Shown piece by piece: positions 47,438-57,183 of a stretch of DNA of 64,000 bases. The notes under the pieces were generated by a model that did no database searches, was not told the origin of the DNA, and saw nothing but the letters and a program-made list of their open reading frames with translations. The stretch covers positions 1 to 64,000 of the forward strand of contig JBFHFS010000008.1 in assembly GCA_041583495.1 (NCBI GenBank), in the 5' to 3' direction. The position numbers were made by a program, and so were the translations under genes. This DNA comes from JBFHFS01 sp041583495 (GTDB lineage: Bacteria > Bacteroidota > Bacteroidia > Bacteroidales > Marinilabiliaceae). The stretch's first letter is position 1. Every line of letters begins with the position of its first letter.

Positions 47438-47512
47438 GGGGAGGAAAATCAAACGTATTTAATCCCTGCAACCGCATCTTTCCCTATTTAACAAATTTCA
47501 TTCAAGGAGGTT

Positions 47513-49273
47513 ATGAAGACCAGAAATATCTTTTTTATCGTTTTTATACTGTCAGTTGTCTGGAGTACCAATGCTCAGGAGACCATCCAAAAAGATGTGC
47601 ATGTGGTGCGTGAGTATGCCCCATCTGTATCCGATGCCCAGAAGTTAAACCAAATGCCTCACCGTGAGGATACCCTCACCGTCTCCCCTCAGTTTAGGTA
47701 TCAGGTGCCCGGGAAAGCCATGGTTACCACCCCTGCGATCGGACCCATCCCTCCCGCCAGTTTGGCCGGAGAACCCAAAGATGAACTCTACTCTTCCTAT
47801 GTGAAAGCGGGATTGGGTAATTATGAGCTCCTCTTTGGTGACATTTATTACAATCTCCTGCGGAATGAAAAGTTTGCCCTGGCCCTCAAGTTGGGGCAGG
47901 AATCCTCATGGGGCGAGCTGGAACTCGAAGATGGGGAAACGGTGGAGTCACCTTATCATCAGACCAATGGGGGATTTTATCTCCGCCATTTCTTTGACGA
48001 TAAAACCCTTTCCCTCGATCTCGACTTTCGCCGTCACGCCTATAATTATTATGGTTTCCAAACCATCGAGGAATCCCAAAACTATTATGGTCCCAGTATG
48101 GAAGATGGGAGCAGTGAAATACTTGCGGGGGCCGATCTGATTCCTGAAAAGGGTCAGCGCTTGTCGGCTTTTAATGCCGAGTTGAAGCTGTCGGGGCAAC
48201 AGGCAGATATTGACGAAACCCGGTTTAATGTGGGACTGGGATTGGGCGCCTTTGGGAACAAAACAGGGGTGAATGAAAATCGTATCTCCCTCAAAGGGGA
48301 TCTGAAGAAGCCTTTCGACAACCTGATTTTTTCTGTAGATGGAGGGCTCGACTTTTTTAACGTCTCGGAGCCTTCTGCCAACGAACGGCCTGGCCTGTGG
48401 CAGTTCGCAGAGCGCCAGCAGACCATGGTGACCCTTAACCCCATGGTGGTGTTTAATCCCAATAATTTGACCATTGAGGGGGGACTCAAATTTACCGGTG
48501 TGCTGGATGATTTGGGGGATGAATTCTTCCTGGCGCCTCACCTGACGGCCAACTTGCTGGTGGCCGAAGGTATTGTGTCGGCTTTCGGGGGCGTTACCGG
48601 AGAGGTGCGTCCGGCCAACTATCAGCGAATCATGGCCGAGAATCCTTTTGTCTCTCCCGATGTGCACGTGAAGTCGGCTTTTCATAACCTGATGTTTTTT
48701 GCCGGGGTTAAAGGAAACTTCAGCAGCTCAACGTCCTTTTCGGCGCGGGTGGATTATGAGTTTCTCACCAATGAGCACTTTTTTGTCAACCGCACTTTTC
48801 TTAATCAGTTGACGATTGACGATTTTGGAGCCTCTAATTTGTTTGATGTGCAGTACGATGACGGAACCCTTTTGACGCTCTCGGGCGAGCTCCTGGTGAA
48901 ACCGGTCACCGGTCTTAACATCCTGCTGAAAGGGGCCTATTACGATTGGACCCTCGATCATTTAGCTCAACCATGGCATCGGCCGGATATGGAGCTGGGG
49001 CTGAGAGGTCAATTTCGGTGGAATAATAATCTTTTGTTGAGCGCCGCCTTTAATGTGTTGGGTAAGAGAATGGCAGAGGATCGTAACGCTGTTGATGGCA
49101 TGAAACAACTTGAGTCGGTCGCCGATTTTAATCTGGGGGGTGACTATCAGTTCACTTCCCGCCTTAACTTTTTTGCCAGGGTGCAAAACCTTTTTGGTGA
49201 TAAATATTATCGCTGGAGTGGCTATCCTATGCAAGGTGTTAATTTCAGGGTGGGCGCCGGGTACTCTTTTTAA
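47513..49273 (+). CDS. Outer-membrane beta-barrel protein (TonB-receptor-like, no plug)
   Basis: This 586-residue protein has a signal peptide (1-22, STNAQ). A proline-rich linker includes KDVHVVREYAPSVSDA, a region reminiscent of TonB boxes. Amphipathic strands typical of a TonB-dependent barrel lie in the second part, including FFARVQNLFGDKYYRWSGYP and the end RVGAGYSF. There is no plug domain, so it is a barrel only, and it is shorter than true receptors. AAGGAGG (47504-47510) lies only two bases before the ATG, too close for standard use. It is paired with the TPR protein upstream. Confidence 0.78.
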   Translation: MKTRNIFFIVFILSVVWSTNAQETIQKDVHVVREYAPSVSDAQKLNQMPHREDTLTVSPQFRYQVPGKAMVTTPAIGPIPPASLAGEPKDELYSSYVKAGLGNYELLFGDIYYNLLRNEKFALALKLGQESSWGELELEDGETVESPYHQTNGGFYLRHFFDDKTLSLDLDFRRHAYNYYGFQTIEESQNYYGPSMEDGSSEILAGADLIPEKGQRLSAFNAELKLSGQQADIDETRFNVGLGLGAFGNKTGVNENRISLKGDLKKPFDNLIFSVDGGLDFFNVSEPSANERPGLWQFAERQQTMVTLNPMVVFNPNNLTIEGGLKFTGVLDDLGDEFFLAPHLTANLLVAEGIVSAFGGVTGEVRPANYQRIMAENPFVSPDVHVKSAFHNLMFFAGVKGNFSSSTSFSARVDYEFLTNEHFFVNRTFLNQLTIDDFGASNLFDVQYDDGTLLTLSGELLVKPVTGLNILLKGAYYDWTLDHLAQPWHRPDMELGLRGQFRWNNNLLLSAAFNVLGKRMAEDRNAVDGMKQLESVADFNLGGDYQFTSRLNFFARVQNLFGDKYYRWSGYPMQGVNFRVGAGYSF

Positions 49274-49640
49274 TTTGTGTTTGTGATTCTTCAAGGTTTC
49301 ATTGTCCCCAAAAGGGTCGGGTATTTGTTTTAGATAGGGGTATTTGTTTTTCCCAAATGAAGAATTATCGGACCAAAAGAAAAATAATTGGATGCACCGA
49401 AAATGGTCTAACAGGACGCGTGTCAACCATTGGAATGGTGTCGGCAGCGCTTTTTAGGATTAGGTGTAATTTTTAAAGTATTTCGCCCGGATTCTAACTC
49501 ATTGAATGTCCGTTTGTAGGGTTTGCGGATTATCCTTATCGGGTTTTAATCCCCCGGGGAATCAAATTTGTTTTTTTTTCTGTTGTTTTTTGTTTGTGTG
49601 AGTTGTTCTTTTGTAAAAAATTTAAGCAATTGTTATCGAG
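49274..49640. other. Intergenic region upstream of arginine decarboxylase
   Basis: These 367 bases have no gene. They contain the 13-base direct repeat at 49319-49350 (listed separately) and a small hairpin ACCATT/AATGGT near 49428. T-rich sequence precedes the start codon, but no perfect TAnnTTTG box was found. Confidence 0.45.
49319..49350. repeat. Perfect 13-bp direct repeat with 19-bp period
   Basis: GGGTATTTGTTTT occurs at 49319-49331 and again at 49338-49350, separated by AGATAG. Near two helical turns apart, it could be a paired protein-binding site or a short tandem duplication. It lies about 290 bases before the speA start and 45 bases after the barrel gene. Confidence 0.5.
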
Positions 49641-51533
49641 ATGAGAAAATGGCGTATCGAAGATTCAGCTGAGTTATATAATATCAATGGCTGGGGAATA
49701 AATTATTTCTCTATCAATGAAGAGGGAAATGTAGTGGTGACCCCCAAGGCCGGATGTGCTCAGGTGGATTTGAAGGAGCTGGTTGAAGAGTTGCAATTGA
49801 GGGATGTCTCTGCCCCTCTTTTGGTGCGCTTTCCGGATATTCTGGACAGCCGTATTGAATCCATGCAGCAATGTTTTAAGATCGCTTCGGATGAGTATGA
49901 GTTTACAGGGCAAAACTTTATCGTATACCCTATAAAAGTCAACCAGATGCGCCCGGTGGTTGAAGAGATTATTGGTCATGGGAAGAAATTCAATATAGGA
50001 CTGGAAGCAGGATCAAAACCTGAGTTGCATGCGGTAATCGGAATCAATCCCGATAGTGATTCTCTCATCATCTGTAATGGATACAAAGATGAGGATTACG
50101 TGGAGCTGGCGTTGCTCGCTCAGAAGATGGGCCGACGGATTTATCTGGTGATCGAAAAAATGAATGAATTAAAGCTGATTACCCGGATCGCCCGTAAACA
50201 TAAAATAAGACCCAACCTGGGAATTCGCATCAAACTGGCCAGCTCGGGCTCCGGCAAATGGGAAAGCTCCGGGGGCGATGTCAGTAAGTTTGGTCTTAAC
50301 TCGAGCGAATTGCTCGAAGCACTCGATTATCTCGAGGCCAATGAGATGAAGGATTGTCTTAAATTGGTGCATTTCCATATCGGAAGCCAGGTTAATAAAA
50401 TCAGGCGTATAAAGAATGCTCTCCGGGAGGCCTCTCAGTTCTATGCGCAACTCTATGCGCTGGGATTCAGTGTGGAATTTGTCGATATTGGAGGTGGCCT
50501 GGGTGTCGATTACGATGGAACCAAATCCTCAAGCAGTGAAAGCAGCGTGAATTATTCCATCCAGGAGTATGTGAACGATGCCATCTATACCATGGTGGAT
50601 GTAAGTAACAAAAACGAAATTCCCCATCCCAACATCATCACCGAATCGGGAAGAGCACTGGCTGCGCATCATTCGGTGCTTATTTTCGAGGCCCTTGAAT
50701 CCACTTCAACACCCAAATGGCCCGATGATGAGGAGATTGAAGAGGCCGATCATGAACTGGTAAAGGATCTTCACTCTTTGTGGGATACCCTCAACCAGCC
50801 CAGGATGCTCGAAGCCTGGCACGATGCCCAGCAAATAAGGGAGGAGGCCCTCGACCGTTTCAGCCTGGGATTGCTCGACCTGAAAGACCGGGCCCGGATA
50901 GAACGACTTTTTTGGTCCATTGCACGCGAAATCCAGCAGATGACCGGCAACCTTAAACATATTCCCGGCGAGTTGGCTGGTTTGCGTAAGTTGTTGGCGG
51001 ATAAATACTTCTGTAACTTTTCTTTGTTTCAGTCCTTGCCCGATTCATGGGCGATTGATCAGATATTTCCCATTATTCCCTTGCACAGACATAACGAAAA
51101 ACCCGACCGCTCGGCCACACTGCAGGATATCACCTGTGACTCGGACGGTAAGATAGATAACTTTATCTCCACCAAGAACATCTCCTATTATCTGCCGGTA
51201 CACCGCCTTCGGAAAAATGAATCCTACTATATTGGTGTCTTTCTGGTGGGTGCTTATCAGGAGATTCTGGGCGATTTGCACAACCTTTTTGGAGATACCA
51301 ATGCCGTACACGTCTCGGTCGACGAAAAAGGTTACAGCATCGATCAGGTCATTGATGGGGAAACTGTGGCCGAAGTACTCGAATATGTGCAGTATAATTC
51401 CAAAAAACTGGTTCGCACCGTTGAAACCTGGGTGACCTCTTCGGTCAAAGCCAGCTTAATCTCAGCCGAGGAGGGGAAGGAGTTTTTGTCGAACTACCGT
51501 TCCGGCCTTTATGGATACACTTATCTTGAATAA
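49641..51533 (+). CDS. speA: Biosynthetic arginine decarboxylase
   Basis: This 630-residue PLP enzyme of the alanine-racemase fold converts arginine to agmatine, the first step of polyamine synthesis. The PLP lysine is Lys99 in YPIKVNQ. HFHIGSQ, VDIGGGLGVDYDG and CDSDGKIDNFI (Cys of the second active-site half) are all present. Length equals that of E. coli SpeA-type enzymes. It is followed by a TonB-C protein 11 bases later. Confidence 0.95.
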   Translation: MRKWRIEDSAELYNINGWGINYFSINEEGNVVVTPKAGCAQVDLKELVEELQLRDVSAPLLVRFPDILDSRIESMQQCFKIASDEYEFTGQNFIVYPIKVNQMRPVVEEIIGHGKKFNIGLEAGSKPELHAVIGINPDSDSLIICNGYKDEDYVELALLAQKMGRRIYLVIEKMNELKLITRIARKHKIRPNLGIRIKLASSGSGKWESSGGDVSKFGLNSSELLEALDYLEANEMKDCLKLVHFHIGSQVNKIRRIKNALREASQFYAQLYALGFSVEFVDIGGGLGVDYDGTKSSSSESSVNYSIQEYVNDAIYTMVDVSNKNEIPHPNIITESGRALAAHHSVLIFEALESTSTPKWPDDEEIEEADHELVKDLHSLWDTLNQPRMLEAWHDAQQIREEALDRFSLGLLDLKDRARIERLFWSIAREIQQMTGNLKHIPGELAGLRKLLADKYFCNFSLFQSLPDSWAIDQIFPIIPLHRHNEKPDRSATLQDITCDSDGKIDNFISTKNISYYLPVHRLRKNESYYIGVFLVGAYQEILGDLHNLFGDTNAVHVSVDEKGYSIDQVIDGETVAEVLEYVQYNSKKLVRTVETWVTSSVKASLISAEEGKEFLSNYRSGLYGYTYLE

Positions 51534-51544
51534 TATCTGACCGG

Positions 51545-52165
51545 ATGCATAAAGTCATCGCATTTCTTCTTTTGATTGGGGTCCTGGGCCAAAGTGGCCT
51601 GGGTCAGGAGGTTAGGGAGAGAACGGATGGCTTTTTGCGAGAAGTCTTTCAGGTGGCCAATTCCGATACTGCCCTCAAGGATGGCCCGTACAACCTGTTT
51701 TATAAGGGCGAAATTCTCGAGAAGGGACATTATTGTGAAGGGCACAAGTGTGGAAAGTGGCAATATTTCAGTTTCGGCTCTTTTTTTGAATACGAGTACG
51801 ATTACGACGCCGATTCGTTAACCCGGATGGTGCCCCACGAGGATGCGAGCTATCCTCCGGGCGATCATCCTTGTTTGTTTAATGGAAGTCCCTTTATTCC
51901 CTATCTTTTTATTGTTAATAATGTGTTTTTTCCCGAAGAAGCCAACTCACAAGGGTTGGCCGGGAAGACCGTTCTCACCCTGGAGATCGACTCGGAGGGT
52001 ATCATTACCGATCGTTACATCTCCCAAAGCAACCTGGATATCTTTGCCCGGGTGGTGCTGGAAGCCTCCCAAAAATTCCCCTCTGATTGGCGCTGGCTGC
52101 CGGCCCGAAAAAAGGGGGTGAACGTTGCCGATAAGTTCGAGATGGCCATCATCTTTGAGCAATAG
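51545..52165 (+). CDS. Secreted protein with MORN-like and TonB C-terminal domains
   Basis: This 206-residue protein has a signal peptide (about 1-21). A short MORN-like strand region (LFYKGEILEKGHY, GHKCGKWQYF) is followed by a TonB C-terminal-like domain (about 125-206) with KTVLTLEIDSEGIITD. There is no membrane helix after the signal, so it is not a normal TonB anchored to ExbBD. It is probably a periplasmic binding protein. It is located between speA and argS. Confidence 0.7.
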   Translation: MHKVIAFLLLIGVLGQSGLGQEVRERTDGFLREVFQVANSDTALKDGPYNLFYKGEILEKGHYCEGHKCGKWQYFSFGSFFEYEYDYDADSLTRMVPHEDASYPPGDHPCLFNGSPFIPYLFIVNNVFFPEEANSQGLAGKTVLTLEIDSEGIITDRYISQSNLDIFARVVLEASQKFPSDWRWLPARKKGVNVADKFEMAIIFEQ

Positions 52166-52226
52166 GGCCGGAAGATAGGGTGTGATGGCCTTGTTGACGC
52201 GGTGAATGAGGTACACTTCTGCTTTT

Positions 52227-52261
52227 TTTGAATGAAAATCTTTCAATTTGGGTTATCTTTG
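52227..52261 (+). promoter_or_regulatory. Promoter of argS
   Basis: TTTG (52227-52230) and a perfect -7 box TATCTTTG (52254-52261) are 23 bases apart, slightly long. Transcription from here would start near 52268, after the earlier in-frame ATG at 52228, which supports the ArgS start at 52291. Confidence 0.55.
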
Positions 52262-52290
52262 TTCGATTTTTATCGAAAACATGCAATCGA

Positions 52291-54084
52291 ATGGCAATAG
52301 AACAGCAGATTAAGCAAAAAGTGGTGCAAGCCCTCAAGGAGCTATATGGGGCCGATTTGGAATTAGAAAAGGTGCCTTTGGAAATAACCCGCAAAGATCA
52401 AAAGGGAGATTTTACCGTTGTGGTGTTTCCCTTATTGAAACTCTCCCGAAAAAAGCCAGAGGAAACGGCTTCCGAAATGGGCAGCTTTCTGAAAGACCAA
52501 TTACCTGCCATTGCCAGTTTTAATGTGATAAAGGGGTTCCTGAATCTGGAATTGTCTCACGACTATTGGTTGTCGGTTTTGGAGACAATCTCGGAGAAGG
52601 AAACCTATGGGTTTAAGCCCGTAGCCGATGATGCCCCGTTGGTTATGATCGAATATTCATCACCCAATACCAACAAACCGTTGCATCTGGGACATATCCG
52701 TAACAATCTGTTGGGGTATTCTTTGTCGCGGATTGCTCATGCCAATGGAAACAAGGTGGTTAAAACCAATATCGTAAACGATAGGGGGATCCACATTTGT
52801 AAATCCATGCTGGCCTGGAAAAAGTGGGGCGAGGGCGTTACTCCTGAATCGACCGGTAAAAAAGGCGATCACCTGGTGGGTGACTTTTATGTATTGTTCG
52901 ACCAGAACTATAAAAAGGAGCTGGCTTCGTTAAAGGCCAGGGGCCTTTCTGAAGAGGAGGCTGTCAAAGAATCGGCCCTCATGGCCGAGGCGCGTGAGAT
53001 GCTGCTTGCATGGGAGGCAGGCGACCCTGCCGTGGTGGAGCTGTGGAAGACCATGAATGAGTGGGTGTACAAAGGATTCGATGAATCCTATAAGGCTTTG
53101 GGTGTTGATTTTGATAAAATATATTACGAGTCGCAAACCTACAAGGTGGGCCGTGAGATGGTGCTTGAAGGCCTTCGGCAGGAGCGCTTTTACCGCCGTG
53201 AGGATGGCAGCGTTTGGGCCGATTTGTCGAAGGATGGCCTGGACGAAAAGTTATTGCTTCGCTCCGATGGAACCTCCGTGTATATGACCCAGGATATTGG
53301 TACCGCCAAACTCCGTTACGATGACTTTAACATCGATAAGATGGTCTATGTGGTGGGCAATGAACAAGACTATCATTTTAAGGTTCTCTCCATTCTGCTC
53401 GACCGACTGGGCTTCGATTGGGGTAAGAGCCTGGTTCATTTCAGCTATGGCATGGTGGAGCTGCCCCATGGTAAAATGAAATCGCGCGAAGGCACCGTGG
53501 TCGATGCCGACGATTTGATTCAGGAGATGGTGGATACCGCCCGCGACATGTCACGCGAACTGGGCAAACTGGATGGTTACAGTGACGAGGATGCCGCCCG
53601 CATCTATCGGACCATTGCTCTGGGCGCCCTTAAGTATTTCATTCTCAAGGTGGATCCCCGAAAGTCGATGACTTTCGACCCACAGGAATCCATCGATTTT
53701 AATGGCAATACCGGTCCGTTTATCCAATATACCTTTGCCAGGGTGCAGTCGGTATTTCGCAAAGCCAAAGAATTGGGTCTTGAAGTGACCATGAAGGTCG
53801 AATCCGGCCTGAGCCTGACCGAAAAGGAGAACAATCTTTTAAGGATGCTGGCCAACTTCCCCAAGGTGGTACAGGATGCTTCCGAGGCCTTTAGTCCGGC
53901 TTTAGTGGCCAACTATGTGTTCGATCTGGCCAAAGAGTTCAACCAGTTTTATCACGAATCGCCCATCGCTTATGAAGAAGATTCCGCTGTTCGAAATATG
54001 CGTTTCGCCTTGAGCTCGGTGGTGGGGCGCACCATAAGGCAGGCTATGTGGCTGCTGGGAATAGATGTCCCCGAAAGGATGTAG
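52291..54084 (+). CDS. argS: Arginyl-tRNA synthetase
   Basis: This 597-residue class I synthetase charges tRNA-Arg. The frame is open from 52228, but the start MAIEQQIKQKV at 52291 fits the family and lies downstream of the promoter. Signatures are SSPNTNKPLHLGH with the HIGH motif (His132-Leu-Gly-His135) and GKMKSREGTV with the KMSK-equivalent loop (Lys395-Met-Lys-Ser398). The C-terminal DALR anticodon-binding domain is seen at the end. Confidence 0.97.
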   Translation: MAIEQQIKQKVVQALKELYGADLELEKVPLEITRKDQKGDFTVVVFPLLKLSRKKPEETASEMGSFLKDQLPAIASFNVIKGFLNLELSHDYWLSVLETISEKETYGFKPVADDAPLVMIEYSSPNTNKPLHLGHIRNNLLGYSLSRIAHANGNKVVKTNIVNDRGIHICKSMLAWKKWGEGVTPESTGKKGDHLVGDFYVLFDQNYKKELASLKARGLSEEEAVKESALMAEAREMLLAWEAGDPAVVELWKTMNEWVYKGFDESYKALGVDFDKIYYESQTYKVGREMVLEGLRQERFYRREDGSVWADLSKDGLDEKLLLRSDGTSVYMTQDIGTAKLRYDDFNIDKMVYVVGNEQDYHFKVLSILLDRLGFDWGKSLVHFSYGMVELPHGKMKSREGTVVDADDLIQEMVDTARDMSRELGKLDGYSDEDAARIYRTIALGALKYFILKVDPRKSMTFDPQESIDFNGNTGPFIQYTFARVQSVFRKAKELGLEVTMKVESGLSLTEKENNLLRMLANFPKVVQDASEAFSPALVANYVFDLAKEFNQFYHESPIAYEEDSAVRNMRFALSSVVGRTIRQAMWLLGIDVPERM

Positions 54085-54128
54085 TCCTCTTCGGATGATG
54101 AGGTGATAACCTCAGTGAATCCGGGTTT

Positions 54129-54641
54129 CTATTCGGTACGGAGTAATAACAACAACAATCTGCCCAGCATCGCTCCCTGATGTTTGGGCAGTTTCTTTTT
54201 CAGAAAGGCAAGGAGCCGTTCCTCCTTTTCCATAGGGGGGCTTTGTGCATTGATGATAGCAACCAATTCCTCCATACTTTTGGGGTCCAGAAACTGACCA
54301 AGAGTCTCGGCCACCTTCTCTTTTAATTGTGCCGGGGTTCCGGTCTCATTGGGCAAACGACTCGAAACATCCGTCACACAAATCTGCAGCAGCTCTTTGC
54401 AGCTGGCCTTTACCGGGTCACCTCCCCCGGAAGTGTCCCGCAACGACCAACTACTGAACTCATAATCCGTACGTACCAATTCGGCCACATAGAGACTTGT
54501 CTTCCCAAATATCTTTTCCAGTACCAGCAGGGTTCCTTTTTTCCAGGCGGCCCAATCCAGGTTTTTGTCTTCCAATTTTTTTAGCCGATCGTTGAGCAAT
54601 GCGACTTCCGGGCTGATGGGGGTATTTTCTTTTGTGGTCAT
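54129..54641 (-). CDS. Hypothetical protein
   Basis: This 170-residue protein is not recognised. It has no signal peptide or membrane helix, and is rich in charged helices (LNDRLKKLEDKNLDWAAWKKG) with a C-terminal leucine run (GRLLLLLLR). It is convergent with argS and divergent from the GH127 gene. It is probably a small helical cytoplasmic protein; no function is offered. Confidence 0.7.
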   Translation of the reverse strand: MTTKENTPISPEVALLNDRLKKLEDKNLDWAAWKKGTLLVLEKIFGKTSLYVAELVRTDYEFSSWSLRDTSGGGDPVKASCKELLQICVTDVSSRLPNETGTPAQLKEKVAETLGQFLDPKSMEELVAIINAQSPPMEKEERLLAFLKKKLPKHQGAMLGRLLLLLLRTE

Positions 54642-54999
54642 GGGTCTCTTATCTGGAAATTGCGTTTAATACTTTAGTAAAGATATAAATAAAACAGTTG
54701 AGGTGTTAAGGAGTTCAAAAAAATCTTGGAAAGCTTAACATAGGGTTGATTTCGTGGCGTTCGAGGATCCTTTTTTTATGAGTCGGAGCTCATGGCCCCT
54801 GTGGATCAAACAACAGGCAACATAAATTAGCTGCCCGTAATTTGAGATAAAACAATTATTGTTTAAATTTATCTCCTGTCTGGTGATCAATAAAAATAGG
54901 GTTGGCTCCTTTGTTCACGATTAAAGGGGGGGTGGTGTTTCCAAACCATCATGAAGGGATGGATTAACTTTCTGGGACTTTACATTAATTCTCTTTTCT
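54642..54999. other. Divergent region upstream of GH127
   Basis: These 358 bases have no gene. They hold the nested palindrome at 54844-54875. No TAnnTTTG box was found in either direction. Confidence 0.45.
54844..54875. promoter_or_regulatory. Nested palindrome upstream of GH127
   Basis: Outer arms GAGATAAA (54844-54851) and TTTATCTC (54868-54875) are perfect inverted copies. Within them lies a perfect 15-base palindrome AAACAATTATTGTTT (54850-54864). The centre is about 140 bases before the GH127 start, and no T tract follows, so an operator is more likely than a terminator. Confidence 0.5.
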
Positions 55000-56961
55000 A
55001 TGCGACCCATTTGTCTGAAAAACAAACAAAGCGTTCTCTCTTTGATCTTAATCGTATGGTTAAGTATTGTTTTTGAGGGTTGCATCCAGGCTCCCGTAAG
55101 GGAATATCCAATCCGCCCGGTTCCTTTTACCCAGGTGCAGGTGCATCCCGGGTTCTGGTTTCATCGGCTTGAAACCAACCGGAAAGTAACGATTCCCTAT
55201 AATTTCCTGAAATGTGAAGAGACGGGCAGGATCAGTAACTTTGCAAAGGCCGGCCGACTTGAAGAGGGGGATTTTGAAGGAATCTATTTTAACGATTCGG
55301 ATGTTTTCAAGGTCATTGAAGGTGCTTCCTATTCCCTTCATGTTCATCCCGATGAGCAATTGGAGGCCTATCTGGATGATCTCATTTCAAAGATCGCGGC
55401 AGCTCAGGAAGCCGACGGTTACCACTATTCCATTCGTACGATAAATCCTGACAAAGTGCAGGGTAATTGTGGTAAGGAGCGGTGGTCGGCTCTTAATCAT
55501 TCTCATGAATTGTATAATGTGGGGCATCTGTACGAGGCGGCTGTGGCTCATTTTAATGCCACAGGAAAGAGAACCCTTCTCGATGTAGCCCTGAAAAATG
55601 CCGACTTAATCTGTGAGGTCTTTGGCCCCGGCAAACATATGGGGGTCCCCGGTCATCAGGAAATTGAAATCGGGCTGGTAAAGCTATACCGTACAACGGG
55701 CCAGGCCAAATACCTCGAAATGGCCCGCTTTTTTATCGATCAACGCGGAAATGAACAGGGACATGCTTTATATGGGGAATATTGCCAGGACCATAGGCCT
55801 CTGGTGCTGCAGGATAAAGCCGTGGGGCATTCCGTTCGGGCAGGCTATTTCTATGCCGGTGCTGCCGATGTCGCTGCCCTGACCGGAGAGGGCCAATATG
55901 TGGAGGCCCTGGAAAAAATATGGGAAGATATGGTTTATACCAAGACTTATCTGACCGGAGGTATTGGTGCCGAACCCAGATATGAGGGATTTGGCCCTTC
56001 CTACGAGTTGCCTAATGCCACAGCCTATACCGAAACTTGCGCCGCCATTGCCTCTATGTTGTGGAATTACAGGATGTTTCTGCTGAGCGGAGAGGTCAAA
56101 TATATGGACGTGTTCGAACGTACTTTGTACAATGGTTTTCTGGCGGGGATTTCCCTCGAAGGAGATGAGTTTTTCTATTCCAACCCCTTGGAAGCCAACG
56201 GAGTGCAGACATTTAACCAGGGGGCTTGTACCCGTTCTCCCTGGTTTGGATGTTCTTGCTGTCCGGTAAACATTGTCAGGTTGTTGCCTTCGTTGCCGGG
56301 ATACATCTATTCCCAAAATCAAAATGAAGTGTATGTTAACCTATTTGTGAACAGCACCACTCAACTTGAAGTAGATAATAACGATTTCAGAATTCTCCAG
56401 CAATCTGCCTATCCGTGGGAAGGTAAAATTCATATGGATATCGGGACGGATAAAGGCACACGGGCCAAATTAAAAATTCGCATTCCGGGCTGGAGTCGAA
56501 ACCAGGTATTGCCCGGCGAGTTGTACCACTATCTGTCGGACCAAGAAGAGCCCATATCCTTATTTGTAAATGGTGAGATGCAGCCGGTTAAAATAGAGGA
56601 GGGTTATTTGATCATTGACCGAAAGTGGAAAGGGAATACCACCGTGATTCTGGAGCTGAAAATGCCTGTCCGTTTTGTGAAAAGTAACCCTAACATAGAG
56701 GCCAACCGCGGGAGGGTTGCCCTTGAAAGGGGTCCCCTGGTCTTTTGCGCCGAGGAGATCGATAATTTTAAAGGGATTCTTGAGGCCGGAATAAACACCC
56801 ATCAAAAACTCCATTATGCGTTTGACCCTGACCTGTTAAACGGAATTGGGGTGCTGGAGGGTAAAGTCCAGAGAAACGGTGAAGAGAAGCCCTCCCCCTT
56901 TAAAGCCATTCCTTACTATGCCTGGTCGAATAGAGGGGTGGGCAGATGGTTGTGTGGATGA
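55000..56961 (+). CDS. GH127 beta-L-arabinofuranosidase-type lipoprotein (DUF1680)
   Basis: This 653-residue lipoprotein has Cys28 (FEGC). The alpha/alpha-barrel of GH127 is recognisable by GGIGAEPRYEGFGPSYELPN and by the zinc/catalytic set: Glu345 and Cys347 in YTETCA, and Cys420-Cys421 in FGCSCCPVN, corresponding to the Glu/Cys ligands of characterised GH127 enzymes (for example HypBA1). It removes beta-L-arabinofuranose or a related sugar from glycans. It is first in the second carbohydrate cluster, 222 bases before the FAD oxidoreductase. Confidence 0.9.
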   Translation: MRPICLKNKQSVLSLILIVWLSIVFEGCIQAPVREYPIRPVPFTQVQVHPGFWFHRLETNRKVTIPYNFLKCEETGRISNFAKAGRLEEGDFEGIYFNDSDVFKVIEGASYSLHVHPDEQLEAYLDDLISKIAAAQEADGYHYSIRTINPDKVQGNCGKERWSALNHSHELYNVGHLYEAAVAHFNATGKRTLLDVALKNADLICEVFGPGKHMGVPGHQEIEIGLVKLYRTTGQAKYLEMARFFIDQRGNEQGHALYGEYCQDHRPLVLQDKAVGHSVRAGYFYAGAADVAALTGEGQYVEALEKIWEDMVYTKTYLTGGIGAEPRYEGFGPSYELPNATAYTETCAAIASMLWNYRMFLLSGEVKYMDVFERTLYNGFLAGISLEGDEFFYSNPLEANGVQTFNQGACTRSPWFGCSCCPVNIVRLLPSLPGYIYSQNQNEVYVNLFVNSTTQLEVDNNDFRILQQSAYPWEGKIHMDIGTDKGTRAKLKIRIPGWSRNQVLPGELYHYLSDQEEPISLFVNGEMQPVKIEEGYLIIDRKWKGNTTVILELKMPVRFVKSNPNIEANRGRVALERGPLVFCAEEIDNFKGILEAGINTHQKLHYAFDPDLLNGIGVLEGKVQRNGEEKPSPFKAIPYYAWSNRGVGRWLCG

Positions 56962-57073
56962 ATGAAACGGTTTCTGTTGGGCCGGATTAAGCATAAGGTG
57001 TTTTTTAGGATGAGTCGCCATGGGCAAAAATAATAATGCGTAAGATGTTTTATTAACAAATCTGATTTTGGAA

Positions 57074-57091
57074 TCCTGCCTTTTGGCAGGA
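57074..57091. repeat. GC-rich hairpin between GH127 and FAD oxidoreductase genes
   Basis: TCCTGCC (57074-57080) and GGCAGGA (57085-57091) form a perfect 7-bp stem with a TTTT loop. No T tract follows. It could stabilise or attenuate the transcript between the two genes. Confidence 0.5.
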
Positions 57092-57183
57092 ATTCTCGGA
57101 AAATAGAGTCTGTTCAGTTTCACAATGTCCCTATTCAATCCTGGCCGACCAACGAAAGGTTTGCCTAAAGGGACTCAAATTTA

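Noticed and set aside
47504..47512. Shine-Dalgarno AAGGAGG as a deciding ribosome site
   Set aside because: It is only two bases from the ATG, and Bacteroidota rarely depend on such sites; the signal peptide supports the start anyway.
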